A DNA stretch of 64,000 nt. It comes from Nitrospirota bacterium. GTDB lineage: Bacteria; Nitrospirota; JACRHL01. The stretch spans positions 1 to 64,000 of the forward strand of contig JAOUFN010000003.1 of assembly GCA_029858285.1 (NCBI GenBank), read 5' to 3'. Of the stretch, positions 50,581 to 59,582 are shown piece after piece. The notes beneath the pieces were generated by a model. It was not told the origin of the DNA, ran no database searches, and saw only the letters and a list, made by a program, of their open reading frames with translations. Made by a program: the position numbers and the translations under genes. How positions within the stretch are numbered: position 1 is the stretch's first letter; every line of letters begins with the position of its first letter.

Positions 50581-52418
50581 TGAATTGTGCCTCACCCCTC
50601 ACACGGTTTTCCCTGCGACAACGCCTGACGCTCGGCGCGGCGTTTCTGGCCCTGGGGCTAATCCTGTATTCCACGGCACTGAACAACCCATTTCAATTCG
50701 ACGACCGCCACGGCATTGAGAACAACCACTTTTTGCGGGATCCGGGGATCCTCAAGCATGTTTTCTCGTATTGGGGCGCGCGCGTCTACTTTGCTCCCAA
50801 TGAGCCGACAGCCAGTCACTATCGCCCGTTGCTACTGATCAGTTATCTGTTCAATTTTCAGACTACCGGCGAACGCATGTGGGGTTTTCATCTGTTCAAC
50901 CTGATGTTGCATGTGATCGGTTCCCTGCTGGTGGTGGCGCTGGGGCGCCGCTTGGGGCTTTCCGCCTCGTGGGCCACGGTCGCCGGGCTGTTATTCCTGA
51001 TGCTTCCGTTTCAGAGCGAGGCGGTCAACTACATCACCGCCCGTTCCTCGACGATGAGCGGCGTCTTCATGATGGCCGGGCTGTACCTGTTTATCCGCTC
51101 CCGGCAGGGTGTCGGTTGGGCGCGGCTGGCGTCCCTGGCAGGGGCTTTTGCCATGGGGTTGTGCGGCGTGCTTACCAAGGAAGTCGCGGTGGTGACCCCG
51201 GTACTGTTCTTTCTTTACGATCTGGTGTTTCCTCCACCCCGGGAGGAACGGTGGGGCATCCACGGCTATAGTCTGCATTTTCTGCTGGTGGGACTGGCAG
51301 TGGGGTTCCTGGTGGCCATCGGACAGTTCAAATACCTGCTTGGGGTGGTGTCTGGAACGGTGGGGACCGTGCGGGGTGTCGGCGAAAATCTGTGGCTGGT
51401 GGCCATGGTGCTGGTGCGTTTTTTAAAGCTGATGCTGCTTCCCACCGGCCTGTCGGTGGTCCACGCCTTCCCCCCGGCCAAACCATCGCCCCAGGTGTTC
51501 CTGTGCATCGCCATCCTTTTGGCCGTTTCGGCGATGTCTGTCGTGCTGTGGCGGCGGGTGCCGCTGGTGGCGTTCGGCTGGGGAGTGTTTCTGGTATCCC
51601 TGGCCCCCACCACCCTTTTGCCCATGAACACCCCGCTGCAGGAGAGCCGGGGCTACATGGCGGCGGTCGGCATCCTGCTGGCGGTGTGTGGCCTGCTCGC
51701 CCGCTGGCAGCCCGACCCTCGGGTGCGCCGGGTGTGGGTGCCGGGGGCGGTGGTGCTGGCCCTGTTTGCGGCGGATGTGCAGGCGCGCAACGTGGTGTGG
51801 TCGTCCGACCTGCTCCTGTGGCGTGACGCGGTAGCCAAGGCGCCCGGCGATTTCCGCGCCCACGCCAACCTGGGGACCGCGCTGCAGATGGCAGGGGACC
51901 TGGAACAGGCGGTCGTGCACTACCGCATGGCCATTGCCATTTATCCACAAGAGACCTCGGTACACTCGGATCTGGGCAGCGCGCTGGAGCGGATGGACGA
52001 TCTGGACGGCGCGGAGGCCGAACTCAAAGAGGCCATCCACCTCTATCCGCGTTACGCCCCGGCGCATTTCAACCTGGGCGTGGTGTACGACCGCAAGGGC
52101 GATCTGGCGGCGGCGCGCGTGGAATATGAGGAGGCAATCCACTGGCGTCCCCACAATCCACAGGCGCTGGTGAACCTGGGCATCGTGCTGGCCCGCGGCG
52201 GCGATCTGGGGGGGGGAATCAAGTCTCTGGAGCAGGCATTGCAACAGGACCCGGCCAAGTCACAGGCTTATGTCAACCTGATGATTGCCTACCAGTTCGG
52301 TGGACGGCTTGCCGACGCGCGGGCACTGTACGCCACAGCTCAAAAGCACGGTGCGGACTCGGAGGTGCTGACCGGAGTGTACCAATCGCTGCCACCCGAC
52401 ACCCCATCGGAGAAATGA
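50577..52418 (+). CDS. polytopic membrane protein with C-terminal TPR repeats (TMTC/DUF1736-like, putative protein O-glycosyltransferase)
   Basis: N-terminal STALNNPFQFDDRHGIENNHFLRDPG...YRPLLLISYLFNF...SEAVNYITARSSTMSGVFMMAGLYL multi-TM region, then several TPRs. Translationally coupled (ATGA) to the GT2. Confidence 0.8.
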   Translation: MMNCASPLTRFSLRQRLTLGAAFLALGLILYSTALNNPFQFDDRHGIENNHFLRDPGILKHVFSYWGARVYFAPNEPTASHYRPLLLISYLFNFQTTGERMWGFHLFNLMLHVIGSLLVVALGRRLGLSASWATVAGLLFLMLPFQSEAVNYITARSSTMSGVFMMAGLYLFIRSRQGVGWARLASLAGAFAMGLCGVLTKEVAVVTPVLFFLYDLVFPPPREERWGIHGYSLHFLLVGLAVGFLVAIGQFKYLLGVVSGTVGTVRGVGENLWLVAMVLVRFLKLMLLPTGLSVVHAFPPAKPSPQVFLCIAILLAVSAMSVVLWRRVPLVAFGWGVFLVSLAPTTLLPMNTPLQESRGYMAAVGILLAVCGLLARWQPDPRVRRVWVPGAVVLALFAADVQARNVVWSSDLLLWRDAVAKAPGDFRAHANLGTALQMAGDLEQAVVHYRMAIAIYPQETSVHSDLGSALERMDDLDGAEAELKEAIHLYPRYAPAHFNLGVVYDRKGDLAAARVEYEEAIHWRPHNPQALVNLGIVLARGGDLGGGIKSLEQALQQDPAKSQAYVNLMIAYQFGGRLADARALYATAQKHGADSEVLTGVYQSLPPDTPSEK

Positions 52419-52428
52419 AGCCTTACGG

Positions 52429-53268
52429 CTAGCGCTGGCAGCGGGGGCACCAGAAGGCCGAGCGGTGCCCCAAATGGCGGCAGACAATCGGCGTGGCGCA
52501 GCGCACGCACGGCTCGCCCCCCCGTCCGTACACCATCAGTTCCTGGGCAAAATAGCCCGGCTTGCCGTCGCCACCGACAAAGTCCCTGAGAGTGGTGCCC
52601 CCGGCGCGAATGGCCCTCTCCAGCACCTCGCGTACCGCCGTCGCCAAAGTCTCGTAGCGGGCGCGGGAAATTCTTCCGGCAGTCCGCGTGGGGCGAATGC
52701 CCGCCATGAACAGCGCCTCGCTGGCGTAGATGTTGCCCACCCCCACCACCACGTGGGTGTCCATCAAAAAATGTTTTACCGCCACCCGCTTGCCACGCGC
52801 GCGGTCGAATAGACCAGCACCTGAAAAATCGGCGCTGAGTGGCTCCGGTCCCAGTTTCGCCAGCAGCGGGTGGGTGTCGCCCGCACACCACAGCAGGCAG
52901 CCGAAACGGCGCGGATCGGTCAGGCGCAGCGCGATCTCTTCCCTATTTGAGGGTTTGTCTGCCGATTGGTCCGTCGCAAACACGATGTCCAGGTGTTCGT
53001 GGCGACCGGGGGCGACGCCCGAATTCACCAGTCGCAGGCTGCCAGACATGCCCAAATGCACCAGCAAAGTTCCCCGCTCCAGCCGCAGCAATAGATATTT
53101 GCCACGCCGCTCCACCCGACACAACGTCTGACCAGTGGCAAGCTGCACCTCGGGTGGCACCGGCCAGCGCAGGCGTGCCTCGCGCACTGTCACCCGCAGG
53201 ATGCGGTGGCCCTCCACGTGGGGGGCAATGCCCCGGCGGGTGGTTTCGACTTCAGGAAGCTCTGGCAT
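52429..53268 (-). CDS. mutM: formamidopyrimidine-DNA glycosylase
   Basis: [21 protein letters not shown]-terminus; [13 protein letters not shown]-terminal zinc finger [26 protein letters not shown]. Confidence 0.96.
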   Translation of the reverse strand: MPELPEVETTRRGIAPHVEGHRILRVTVREARLRWPVPPEVQLATGQTLCRVERRGKYLLLRLERGTLLVHLGMSGSLRLVNSGVAPGRHEHLDIVFATDQSADKPSNREEIALRLTDPRRFGCLLWCAGDTHPLLAKLGPEPLSADFSGAGLFDRARGKRVAVKHFLMDTHVVVGVGNIYASEALFMAGIRPTRTAGRISRARYETLATAVREVLERAIRAGGTTLRDFVGGDGKPGYFAQELMVYGRGGEPCVRCATPIVCRHLGHRSAFWCPRCQR

Positions 53269-53300
53269 GAACGCTGTGCTTGCTCTCTCCCGAGTCCAGG

Positions 53301-54194
53301 TTACCGCAGCGGCCCGCCAGAACCACTGCGGCGGGCGTATTTTCCGGCCACACGGCCCTGCTCCTGGGCCACAGCGGCGGCCAGGTTCAGCAACAGAATG
53401 GCGACCCGCTGAACGATCGACAGGCCCGGCTCACCCCACACCCGCTTCGCATAGGCGATGCGGCGCGACAGGAACGACGACCCCCGAGGCCGGAATGGCG
53501 CCACGCCGATGCGGGCCAGGTCCGCCTCGCCACGCCCCAGCCGTCGGTAACGCGACAGCATGCGCCCCACGCTGGACACCGCCCGGTGCCGGACCACAGC
53601 CACCTCGGCGTAGGTGATGACAAATCCCGCCTGTTGCGCCCGGTGGCAGAACTCCCCGTCGCCACCCGACAGCAGGTCGGCACGAAACGGACCCACGCGC
53701 TCGAACACCGTTTTTCGCACCAGAAGATTTGCCGTGGCCGCCGTGCCGTGGTCGGCAATGTTCTCTCGCTGCTTCATGTAGCTTAGCCGCTCGTAGTGGG
53801 CCAGCAACCCTGCACCTGGCCGCGCGGTGATGTCGATGCGCCCTCCCGCCAGATCGGCAGGAGTGGACAACAGGGCGTTGACACCCCCTCCCAGCCATTG
53901 GGAATCCGGGATGCAGTCGCCATCCAGAAACGCCAGAATTTCTCCCCGGGCGACGCCGATACCCCGGTTGCGCGCCGCATAGGAGCCTGGCTGCCGCTCC
54001 TCCAGCACCGAAGCCCCGCATTCCCGTGCCAGAGCACCGCTGCCGTCGGTGGAGTTGTTATCCACCACGATCACCTCGAAACGGTCGTGGGGGTAGTCCT
54101 GCCCCGACAGGGCTCCCAGAACTTCGCCCAGAGTGTCCCGGTCGTTGTGGACCGGGATGATGACCGACACATGGGGCAGGTCGGGGGCGTTCAT
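53301..54194 (-). CDS. glycosyltransferase family 2
   Basis: [46 protein letters not shown]...[18 protein letters not shown]. Confidence 0.9.
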   Translation of the reverse strand: MNAPDLPHVSVIIPVHNDRDTLGEVLGALSGQDYPHDRFEVIVVDNNSTDGSGALARECGASVLEERQPGSYAARNRGIGVARGEILAFLDGDCIPDSQWLGGGVNALLSTPADLAGGRIDITARPGAGLLAHYERLSYMKQRENIADHGTAATANLLVRKTVFERVGPFRADLLSGGDGEFCHRAQQAGFVITYAEVAVVRHRAVSSVGRMLSRYRRLGRGEADLARIGVAPFRPRGSSFLSRRIAYAKRVWGEPGLSIVQRVAILLLNLAAAVAQEQGRVAGKYARRSGSGGPLR

Positions 54195-55384
54195 CCGCCC
54201 CCCACTTCCGTGTAGAAAACGGTGGTACGGTGGGCGATGGATGGCCAATCCCACTGGCTCACCCGCTCGCGGGCGGCGTCGGCGGCACGCTCCGGGTCCA
54301 GGGCCAGGGCACGGCGGATGGCCAGGATCAGCGCGGCGGTACCGCCGTCGGCGGCGCCGGTCTCGGCGGTGTAGAGGATCACCGACTGGGGGGGGGCAGC
54401 GAACGGCACACACCCCACCGCCGGAATCACCACTCGCTTGCCAAAACCGAGGGCCAGGATCAGGTTGCCGCTGGTAGTGATGTTGCGATACGGCAATACC
54501 ACCAGGTCGGCGGCTGCGAACAGGTCCGCCACCTTGTCATCCGCCACCCGCCCCGGTTCGAAATGCACCCGTGACAGGCTACCGATTCGCACCGCCAGTT
54601 GCGCCATGTAATCATCGGGGCCGCCCCCGGCAATCACCAGATGCAGGTTTTCCTGCTGTCCCCCGAGCCTGGCAAATGCATCCAGCAGTGTTTCGATGCC
54701 CTTGTAGGGGCGTAGCGCCCCGAAATGCAGCAGCACAGTGGCGTCTTTGTCCGCATTCCAGCGGCGGCGTACCAGGTGTTTTCCCCTGTCGTCAGCCGTG
54801 GTTCCTGTCTGATCCGCTGTTTTTCCCGATTTTTTTCCCGACGCCTTGGCCGCCGCCTTGCCAGATTTTTTGCCAGCCGCCTTGCCCACCGGATATACAC
54901 CGTCGAAATTGCCGTGAGGAATCACTACCGCACGGCGAAAACCAAAGCGACGTCTAACCTGCTCCCCGGCCCATGGGCAGTGGACAATTACGCCGTTCCA
55001 GAACAGGGAGCAGGAGATGCGTCGCTCCAGTCGGTAAAGACGGCGGTACGGACCGTGGGGGAGCAGATCGTGGGCGGTCCACACCAGCCGGTAACCGAGT
55101 AGTCTGGCCCACGTCAGACGAGTGTAGAACCACAGCAGAGCCACCAGACGCAGCAACGGATTGCGGATCACTCCGTGGCGTGATGTCTCGTAAAACACGC
55201 TGGGCCAGTGGAAGTGCAGGATGCGGACGGTGTGGCGGGCGGCCCACAGCCAACCAAAGGACAGTTTGGCCGCATCCTGCTCCGGGCCATATCGGTCGCG
55301 CAATTTTAGCTCGGCGCACAGGCGCATCAGGTACGGGTCGCGCAGCGGCGGGGGAAAATGGGCCACGCGGACGCGGCGGGTCAT
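54191..55384 (-). CDS. glycosyltransferase family 4 with internal Gly/Lys/Ala-rich insertion
   Basis: VVIPHGNFDGVYP...DATVLLHFGALRPYKGIETLLDAFARLGG...VADLFAAADLVVLPYRNITTSGNLILALGFGKRVVIPAVGC; insertion GKAAGKKSGKAAAKASGKKSGKTADQTG between the two halves. Confidence 0.85.
   Translation of the reverse strand: MTRRVRVAHFPPPLRDPYLMRLCAELKLRDRYGPEQDAAKLSFGWLWAARHTVRILHFHWPSVFYETSRHGVIRNPLLRLVALLWFYTRLTWARLLGYRLVWTAHDLLPHGPYRRLYRLERRISCSLFWNGVIVHCPWAGEQVRRRFGFRRAVVIPHGNFDGVYPVGKAAGKKSGKAAAKASGKKSGKTADQTGTTADDRGKHLVRRRWNADKDATVLLHFGALRPYKGIETLLDAFARLGGQQENLHLVIAGGGPDDYMAQLAVRIGSLSRVHFEPGRVADDKVADLFAAADLVVLPYRNITTSGNLILALGFGKRVVIPAVGCVPFAAPPQSVILYTAETGAADGGTAALILAIRRALALDPERAADAARERVSQWDWPSIAHRTTVFYTEVGGG
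54815..54886 (-). repeat. six-unit 12-bp tandem repeat inside the GT4 gene (GKAA/GKKS/GKAA/AKAS/GKKS/GKTA)
   Basis: Plus-strand units cgctgtttttcc|cgatttttttcc|cgacgccttggc|cgccgccttgcc|agattttttgcc|agccgccttgcc. Confidence 0.85.
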
Positions 55385-56382
55385 ACCCCGATCTCCTTGT
55401 CTCCGGAGGCAACAAGCGGTTGCGGCAACTTTGTTAACCAGTCTCCCCCCAGTCCGAATGCCGGGTTGCGGGTCAGTACCGCCCACACCCCTCCGGCAGT
55501 GCCCCGGATACGCCGCCAGGCCGCCTGCCGGTGCCATGGCTTACCCAGTAGCAGGCCGCCGATGAACAACCACACGCCACCCAGCATTAAACGCCGTACC
55601 AGAATGAACAGGGCCACCCAATCGTGTCGCCCCACCAAGGCTCGGGTCAGGTAGACCCCTGATCCGAAGGCATAACTGCGGGTGAGATCGAGCAGTTCAC
55701 CAGCAGGCCGCCACGATTCATGGTAGACCAGCGGGCGCGGGTCATAGACCAGTTTTTTGCCGGAACGCACTAGTCGAAACAGGGTTTCGGTATCCTCGGC
55801 GGCGGGCACGGCAGTGCCCGGCCCCAATGTCTCGTCATAGCCACCTGCCGCCAGTAATACCCGTCGGCGCACCGCAAAATTACCGCCGGAGCCAAAACGT
55901 GACGGATCCGCTCTCCGGGGAAACTCCGCCGCCTGTCCAGAAGGAAACACCGCCACCGGTACCAGCCCCGGCTGCCCCTCCCCCAACGGCAGAATGCGGC
56001 CACATACGCCATCCAATTCCGGGCGCGGGGAAAATGCCGCGAGGATGGACGACAGCCACCCCGTATCCACCACGCAGTCGTCGTCGGTCACCACCACGAT
56101 TTCGCCACTGGCCATGCGCAGCCCGATGTTTCGCCCCACAGAAACCCCCACCGTGGGCGTCGCAATGTGGTGCAGGGCAAAGCCGCGCGCCGCCAACGGC
56201 CCCACCACCGCATCCAGGTTGGCGCGGATACCGGTGCTCTGGTCCACCACGATCACCTCGAGCAGTTGCGGAGTGGCGGCGGCCATCACAGACGCCACGC
56301 AACGGGCCACCTTGTCCGGCCGGTTGCGGGTGGCGATCACTACCGACAGTGTGACTGGAAGCGGCTGGGTGGGGGCCTTCAT
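55381..56382 (-). CDS. glycosyltransferase family 2
   Basis: TLSVVIATRNRPDKVARCVASVMAAATPQLLEVIVVDQSTG...GEIVVVTDDDCVVDTGWLSSIL. Confidence 0.9.
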   Translation of the reverse strand: MKAPTQPLPVTLSVVIATRNRPDKVARCVASVMAAATPQLLEVIVVDQSTGIRANLDAVVGPLAARGFALHHIATPTVGVSVGRNIGLRMASGEIVVVTDDDCVVDTGWLSSILAAFSPRPELDGVCGRILPLGEGQPGLVPVAVFPSGQAAEFPRRADPSRFGSGGNFAVRRRVLLAAGGYDETLGPGTAVPAAEDTETLFRLVRSGKKLVYDPRPLVYHESWRPAGELLDLTRSYAFGSGVYLTRALVGRHDWVALFILVRRLMLGGVWLFIGGLLLGKPWHRQAAWRRIRGTAGGVWAVLTRNPAFGLGGDWLTKLPQPLVASGDKEIGV

Positions 56383-57278
56383 GACCAAGCCTCCGCCAAT
56401 GTCTGCCACAGGTACCCCATGCGGTAGCGCCAGTCGCAATGCTGCCGCACCGAGCGGGCGGTGAGGGCCATCACCAGTCCCTGCACGGCAAAAGTGGTGG
56501 CGCGCCGCAGGCGGTATTCGAAATCGAAATGACCCCGCTCCAGGCGGGCGGCGGAACGGCCGTGCAGCACCGACTTGCGGTACAGGTACGACAAATTGGC
56601 GCGGGAGGTTTCGGCCAGGTGCCGCACCACCGAGTCAGGGGCGTAATAGGTGGCCAGGCCGCGCCGTTCGACCTCCAGACACAGGGCGGCCTCCTCTCCA
56701 CCCCACAGCTTCTTGCCGACCCTCCCCAGGGTGGGGTCGAAGGCAATCCCGGCGCCAAACAGGTCGCGCCGGAACGAGATGTTGGCCCCCACCGGACACT
56801 GGGGGTGTCGCAGGTGGTGGATACCATCTCCCAGGTCAATGGCGCTCAGGTGGTGATCCAGTTCTGGCCGCCACCACGCCGGAGGTGGATCCGGCCAGCG
56901 CAAAATGACCCGACCGCCCACGCAACCGGCGTCGGGGAAACGCTCGTACACCGATAAAAGGCCGACCACGTAGTCCCGCTCAGGCACCGCATCGTCATCC
57001 AGAAAAGCAACCACGCTGCCGGAGGCCTCGGCAATCCCGCGGTTGCGGGCGTGGGACAGGCCCAGGCGTTCCTCATATACATAGCGGACGGGAAACGGGA
57101 ACCGGTTGGAATGGCGTCGCCAGACCTCGGCGGTGGCGTCGCTGGAGGCGTTGTCCACCAATACCAATTCCACACCCCCTGGGGGAACCGCCACACGGGC
57201 CAGTCCCGCCAGGGTGTCTGCCAGGATCGGCGCTCGGTTGTGGGTACAAATGACGACGGTGCAGTCCACGGGGCTCAC
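56379..57278 (-). CDS. glycosyltransferase family 2
   Basis: DCTVVICTHNRAPILADTLAGL...LVLVDNASSDATAEVWRR...LGLSHARNRGIAEASGSVVAFLDDDAVPERDYV; start codon inferred (GTG). Confidence 0.88.
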   Translation of the reverse strand: MSPVDCTVVICTHNRAPILADTLAGLARVAVPPGGVELVLVDNASSDATAEVWRRHSNRFPFPVRYVYEERLGLSHARNRGIAEASGSVVAFLDDDAVPERDYVVGLLSVYERFPDAGCVGGRVILRWPDPPPAWWRPELDHHLSAIDLGDGIHHLRHPQCPVGANISFRRDLFGAGIAFDPTLGRVGKKLWGGEEAALCLEVERRGLATYYAPDSVVRHLAETSRANLSYLYRKSVLHGRSAARLERGHFDFEYRLRRATTFAVQGLVMALTARSVRQHCDWRYRMGYLWQTLAEAWS

Positions 57279-57359
57279 GACTACGGACGGGAAAATATCG
57301 GCGGGGCGCAGGGGCCGACCGCACAACGCCGGGTTATTGTGCCAGAACCCGCGTCGATC

Positions 57360-58688
57360 TCATCCCCCGGAGGCGCGGTAACGGCGGCGGTAAAACCACT
57401 CCACCCCCCGCAACACCATGCCAAGCAGGAGCAGGCCGTCGCGGAAACGGTGAATATTGGTGTGGCCGTAGGTGCGTCGCCGGTAGCGCACCGGCAGGTT
57501 AACGCAACCAATGCCCAGATCGGCGGTCGCGAACAGCAGGTCGAAATCGCCAAACGGGTCGTGGGCTCCAAACGCCTCGCGCCAGGCACACATGCGCCGC
57601 CAGTCGTCACGCCGGAACAGCTTGGTGCCACACAGGGCGTCAGTGACGTGCAGGTGCAGTGTCCATGACAGCAGGCGGGCAAACAGCACGTTGCCCATGC
57701 GGTTGACCAGACGCATCCCGCCCCCTTCGATGGGGTACAGCAGTCGTGAGCCGTTGACGAAATCGGCCACCCCTTCCAGGTAGGCCGTGTAGAACTCCAG
57801 CAACAGGGCCGGGGGGACGCTCAGGTCGGCATCCAGAATGACGCACACCTCGCCGGAGGCGTGCAGCAGGCCGTGGGTCACGGCGTCGTTTTTTCCCTTG
57901 CCGGGTTGCCGCAACAGGCGCCAGGTGGCGGCGGGCCGGACAGCAGGCAAATCGGGTGGATCGGGAGGGACGGCCGCAATCTCGCGGCGCACGGCGGCGA
58001 CGGTGTCGTCGGTCGATTGCCCTTCGACGAACAGAAACTCGGCGGGCCCCGGAAAGCGTGGCAACTCGTCGAACAGCCGCTGGACGTGGCCCTCCTCATT
58101 GCAGAGCGGCACAATTACGCTGATGGAGGGGTAATCGGCCTCGGGCCGGATCGGTCGCAGGTAGATCACCGAGGCCAGGGAAAACATCCCCCATGGCGCT
58201 ACCCGCCAGCGCATCACAACCTCAAAACCGGACAGCCGCGCCAGTTCCGCCAGATCGTGGCTGGTAAGGGCGTTGTGGCGGCTGCCCGCCACCACCGTAA
58301 GCCCCAGCCGAACGGCTGCGGCGCGGAAGGTTGTTGCGTAACTCACAGCCACCACCCGATCGCCCCTGCGCATCCTCTGGTGCAATGCAGAGAGGCGTGC
58401 GACGATATCGAGATCGTGATCAAGGTGGCCGTTGAGCAGGTAATGCACTGGCCCCGGCTCCCCATCGGGCTTCCCGGCTCGTGCGGGAACGGCGCCCCCC
58501 CTTGCCAGCAGGTCCGCCAGCAGACCGTCGTCCTGCTCCAGAGGCTCCACCACCTCGAGGTGCGACGCATAGCGCAGCGCCGGGCGCACCACCCGCGCCA
58601 CGGCAGCGGTGACCATGGCATGCCCCAGACGTTTCACTTTGTCACAGTACTGGACTGCACCGAGGGCGGCAAGCCGCGCCGTTACCAC
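57360..58688 (-). CDS. fusion: N-terminal methyltransferase-like domain plus C-terminal GT2 (dolichyl-phosphate-mannose-synthase-like)
   Basis: N-terminus LGHAMVTAAVARVVRPALRYASHLEVVEPLEQDD...GLTVVAGSRHNALTSHDLAELARLSGFEVVMRWRVAPWG; then SISVIVPLCNEEGHVQRLFDELPRFPGPAEFLFVEGQSTDDTVAAVRRE...KGKNDAVTHGLLHASGEVCVILDADLSVPPALL. Confidence 0.75.
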   Translation of the reverse strand: MVTARLAALGAVQYCDKVKRLGHAMVTAAVARVVRPALRYASHLEVVEPLEQDDGLLADLLARGGAVPARAGKPDGEPGPVHYLLNGHLDHDLDIVARLSALHQRMRRGDRVVAVSYATTFRAAAVRLGLTVVAGSRHNALTSHDLAELARLSGFEVVMRWRVAPWGMFSLASVIYLRPIRPEADYPSISVIVPLCNEEGHVQRLFDELPRFPGPAEFLFVEGQSTDDTVAAVRREIAAVPPDPPDLPAVRPAATWRLLRQPGKGKNDAVTHGLLHASGEVCVILDADLSVPPALLLEFYTAYLEGVADFVNGSRLLYPIEGGGMRLVNRMGNVLFARLLSWTLHLHVTDALCGTKLFRRDDWRRMCAWREAFGAHDPFGDFDLLFATADLGIGCVNLPVRYRRRTYGHTNIHRFRDGLLLLGMVLRGVEWFYRRRYRASGG

Positions 58689-59494
58689 ACTTGGCGTTTT
58701 CCCCCGAAAATACCCTGTATCGCACCTCCATACCAGGCGAGGCTTTCGCGGTTGCGGGGCAACCCTTTTTTCAATAGCCGACGCAGCAGGGACACAACCA
58801 GCACGCGCTTGGGAAGGAACTCTGCAAACGCCCTATGTTCGCGGAAAGAGCGCATGTGGCGGTCGCGAATCAGGGCGCGGGAGCCGTTCACCACGTGTTT
58901 GTGCAACTCTCTTACCTCCGGGTCCAGGACCACCAAATAACCCTGTTTCTGAAAGTGGTACCCCCACTCCTTGTCCTCCGCGCCGGACAGGGTTTCGTGA
59001 AACGGGCGCCGACGCCACAGTTCAGCCCGGTATCCACCATTGGCGCTGTCGCAGCCAGCGTGGGGATTGGCTAAAAAAGCCGCAGCATCCTGATGGATAA
59101 CACCCGCAGTTTTTTCACCGACACAGGTGGCGGCCACCCGGGGATCGGAAAAATGCCGCGCATGGGCTGCCAGCCAACGGGAGTGGCGCGGATAGACGTG
59201 GGCACTCAGGGCCAGCAACACATCGCCTTTCGCCGCCTCACAACCGACGTTAAGGGAGTATCCGAAGGTGAACGATGCGGGGGAGATCTGGATAACGCGT
59301 AGTGGGAATTTTTGTGGGAATTTCTGCGAGAAATTTTTGAGAAGTTCCAGTGTGCCATCGGTGGAGCCGGAGTCCACCGCGATGACCTCGTACGCGAAAT
59401 CCACTTTCTGGGAAGCCACCGCGCACAGCACTCCGCCGATGTCAGCTACCTCGTTCTTGCAGCGGATGATGACGCTGACCCTGGGGGTTGCCAT
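58682..59494 (-). CDS. glycosyltransferase family 2
   Basis: RVSVIIRCKNEVADIGGVLCAVASQKVDFAYEVIAVDSGSTDGTLELLKNF...GYSLNVGCEAAKGDVLLALSAHVYP. Confidence 0.9.
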   Translation of the reverse strand: MATPRVSVIIRCKNEVADIGGVLCAVASQKVDFAYEVIAVDSGSTDGTLELLKNFSQKFPQKFPLRVIQISPASFTFGYSLNVGCEAAKGDVLLALSAHVYPRHSRWLAAHARHFSDPRVAATCVGEKTAGVIHQDAAAFLANPHAGCDSANGGYRAELWRRRPFHETLSGAEDKEWGYHFQKQGYLVVLDPEVRELHKHVVNGSRALIRDRHMRSFREHRAFAEFLPKRVLVVSLLRRLLKKGLPRNRESLAWYGGAIQGIFGGKRQVW

Positions 59495-59582
59495 TACCGT
59501 CACCCGATCCGGAAATGGCTGTCTACACACGGGGCAGCCCGACGCCAAGGCATCCCCGGCGGAATCCACCCGAAGCGCTGCG

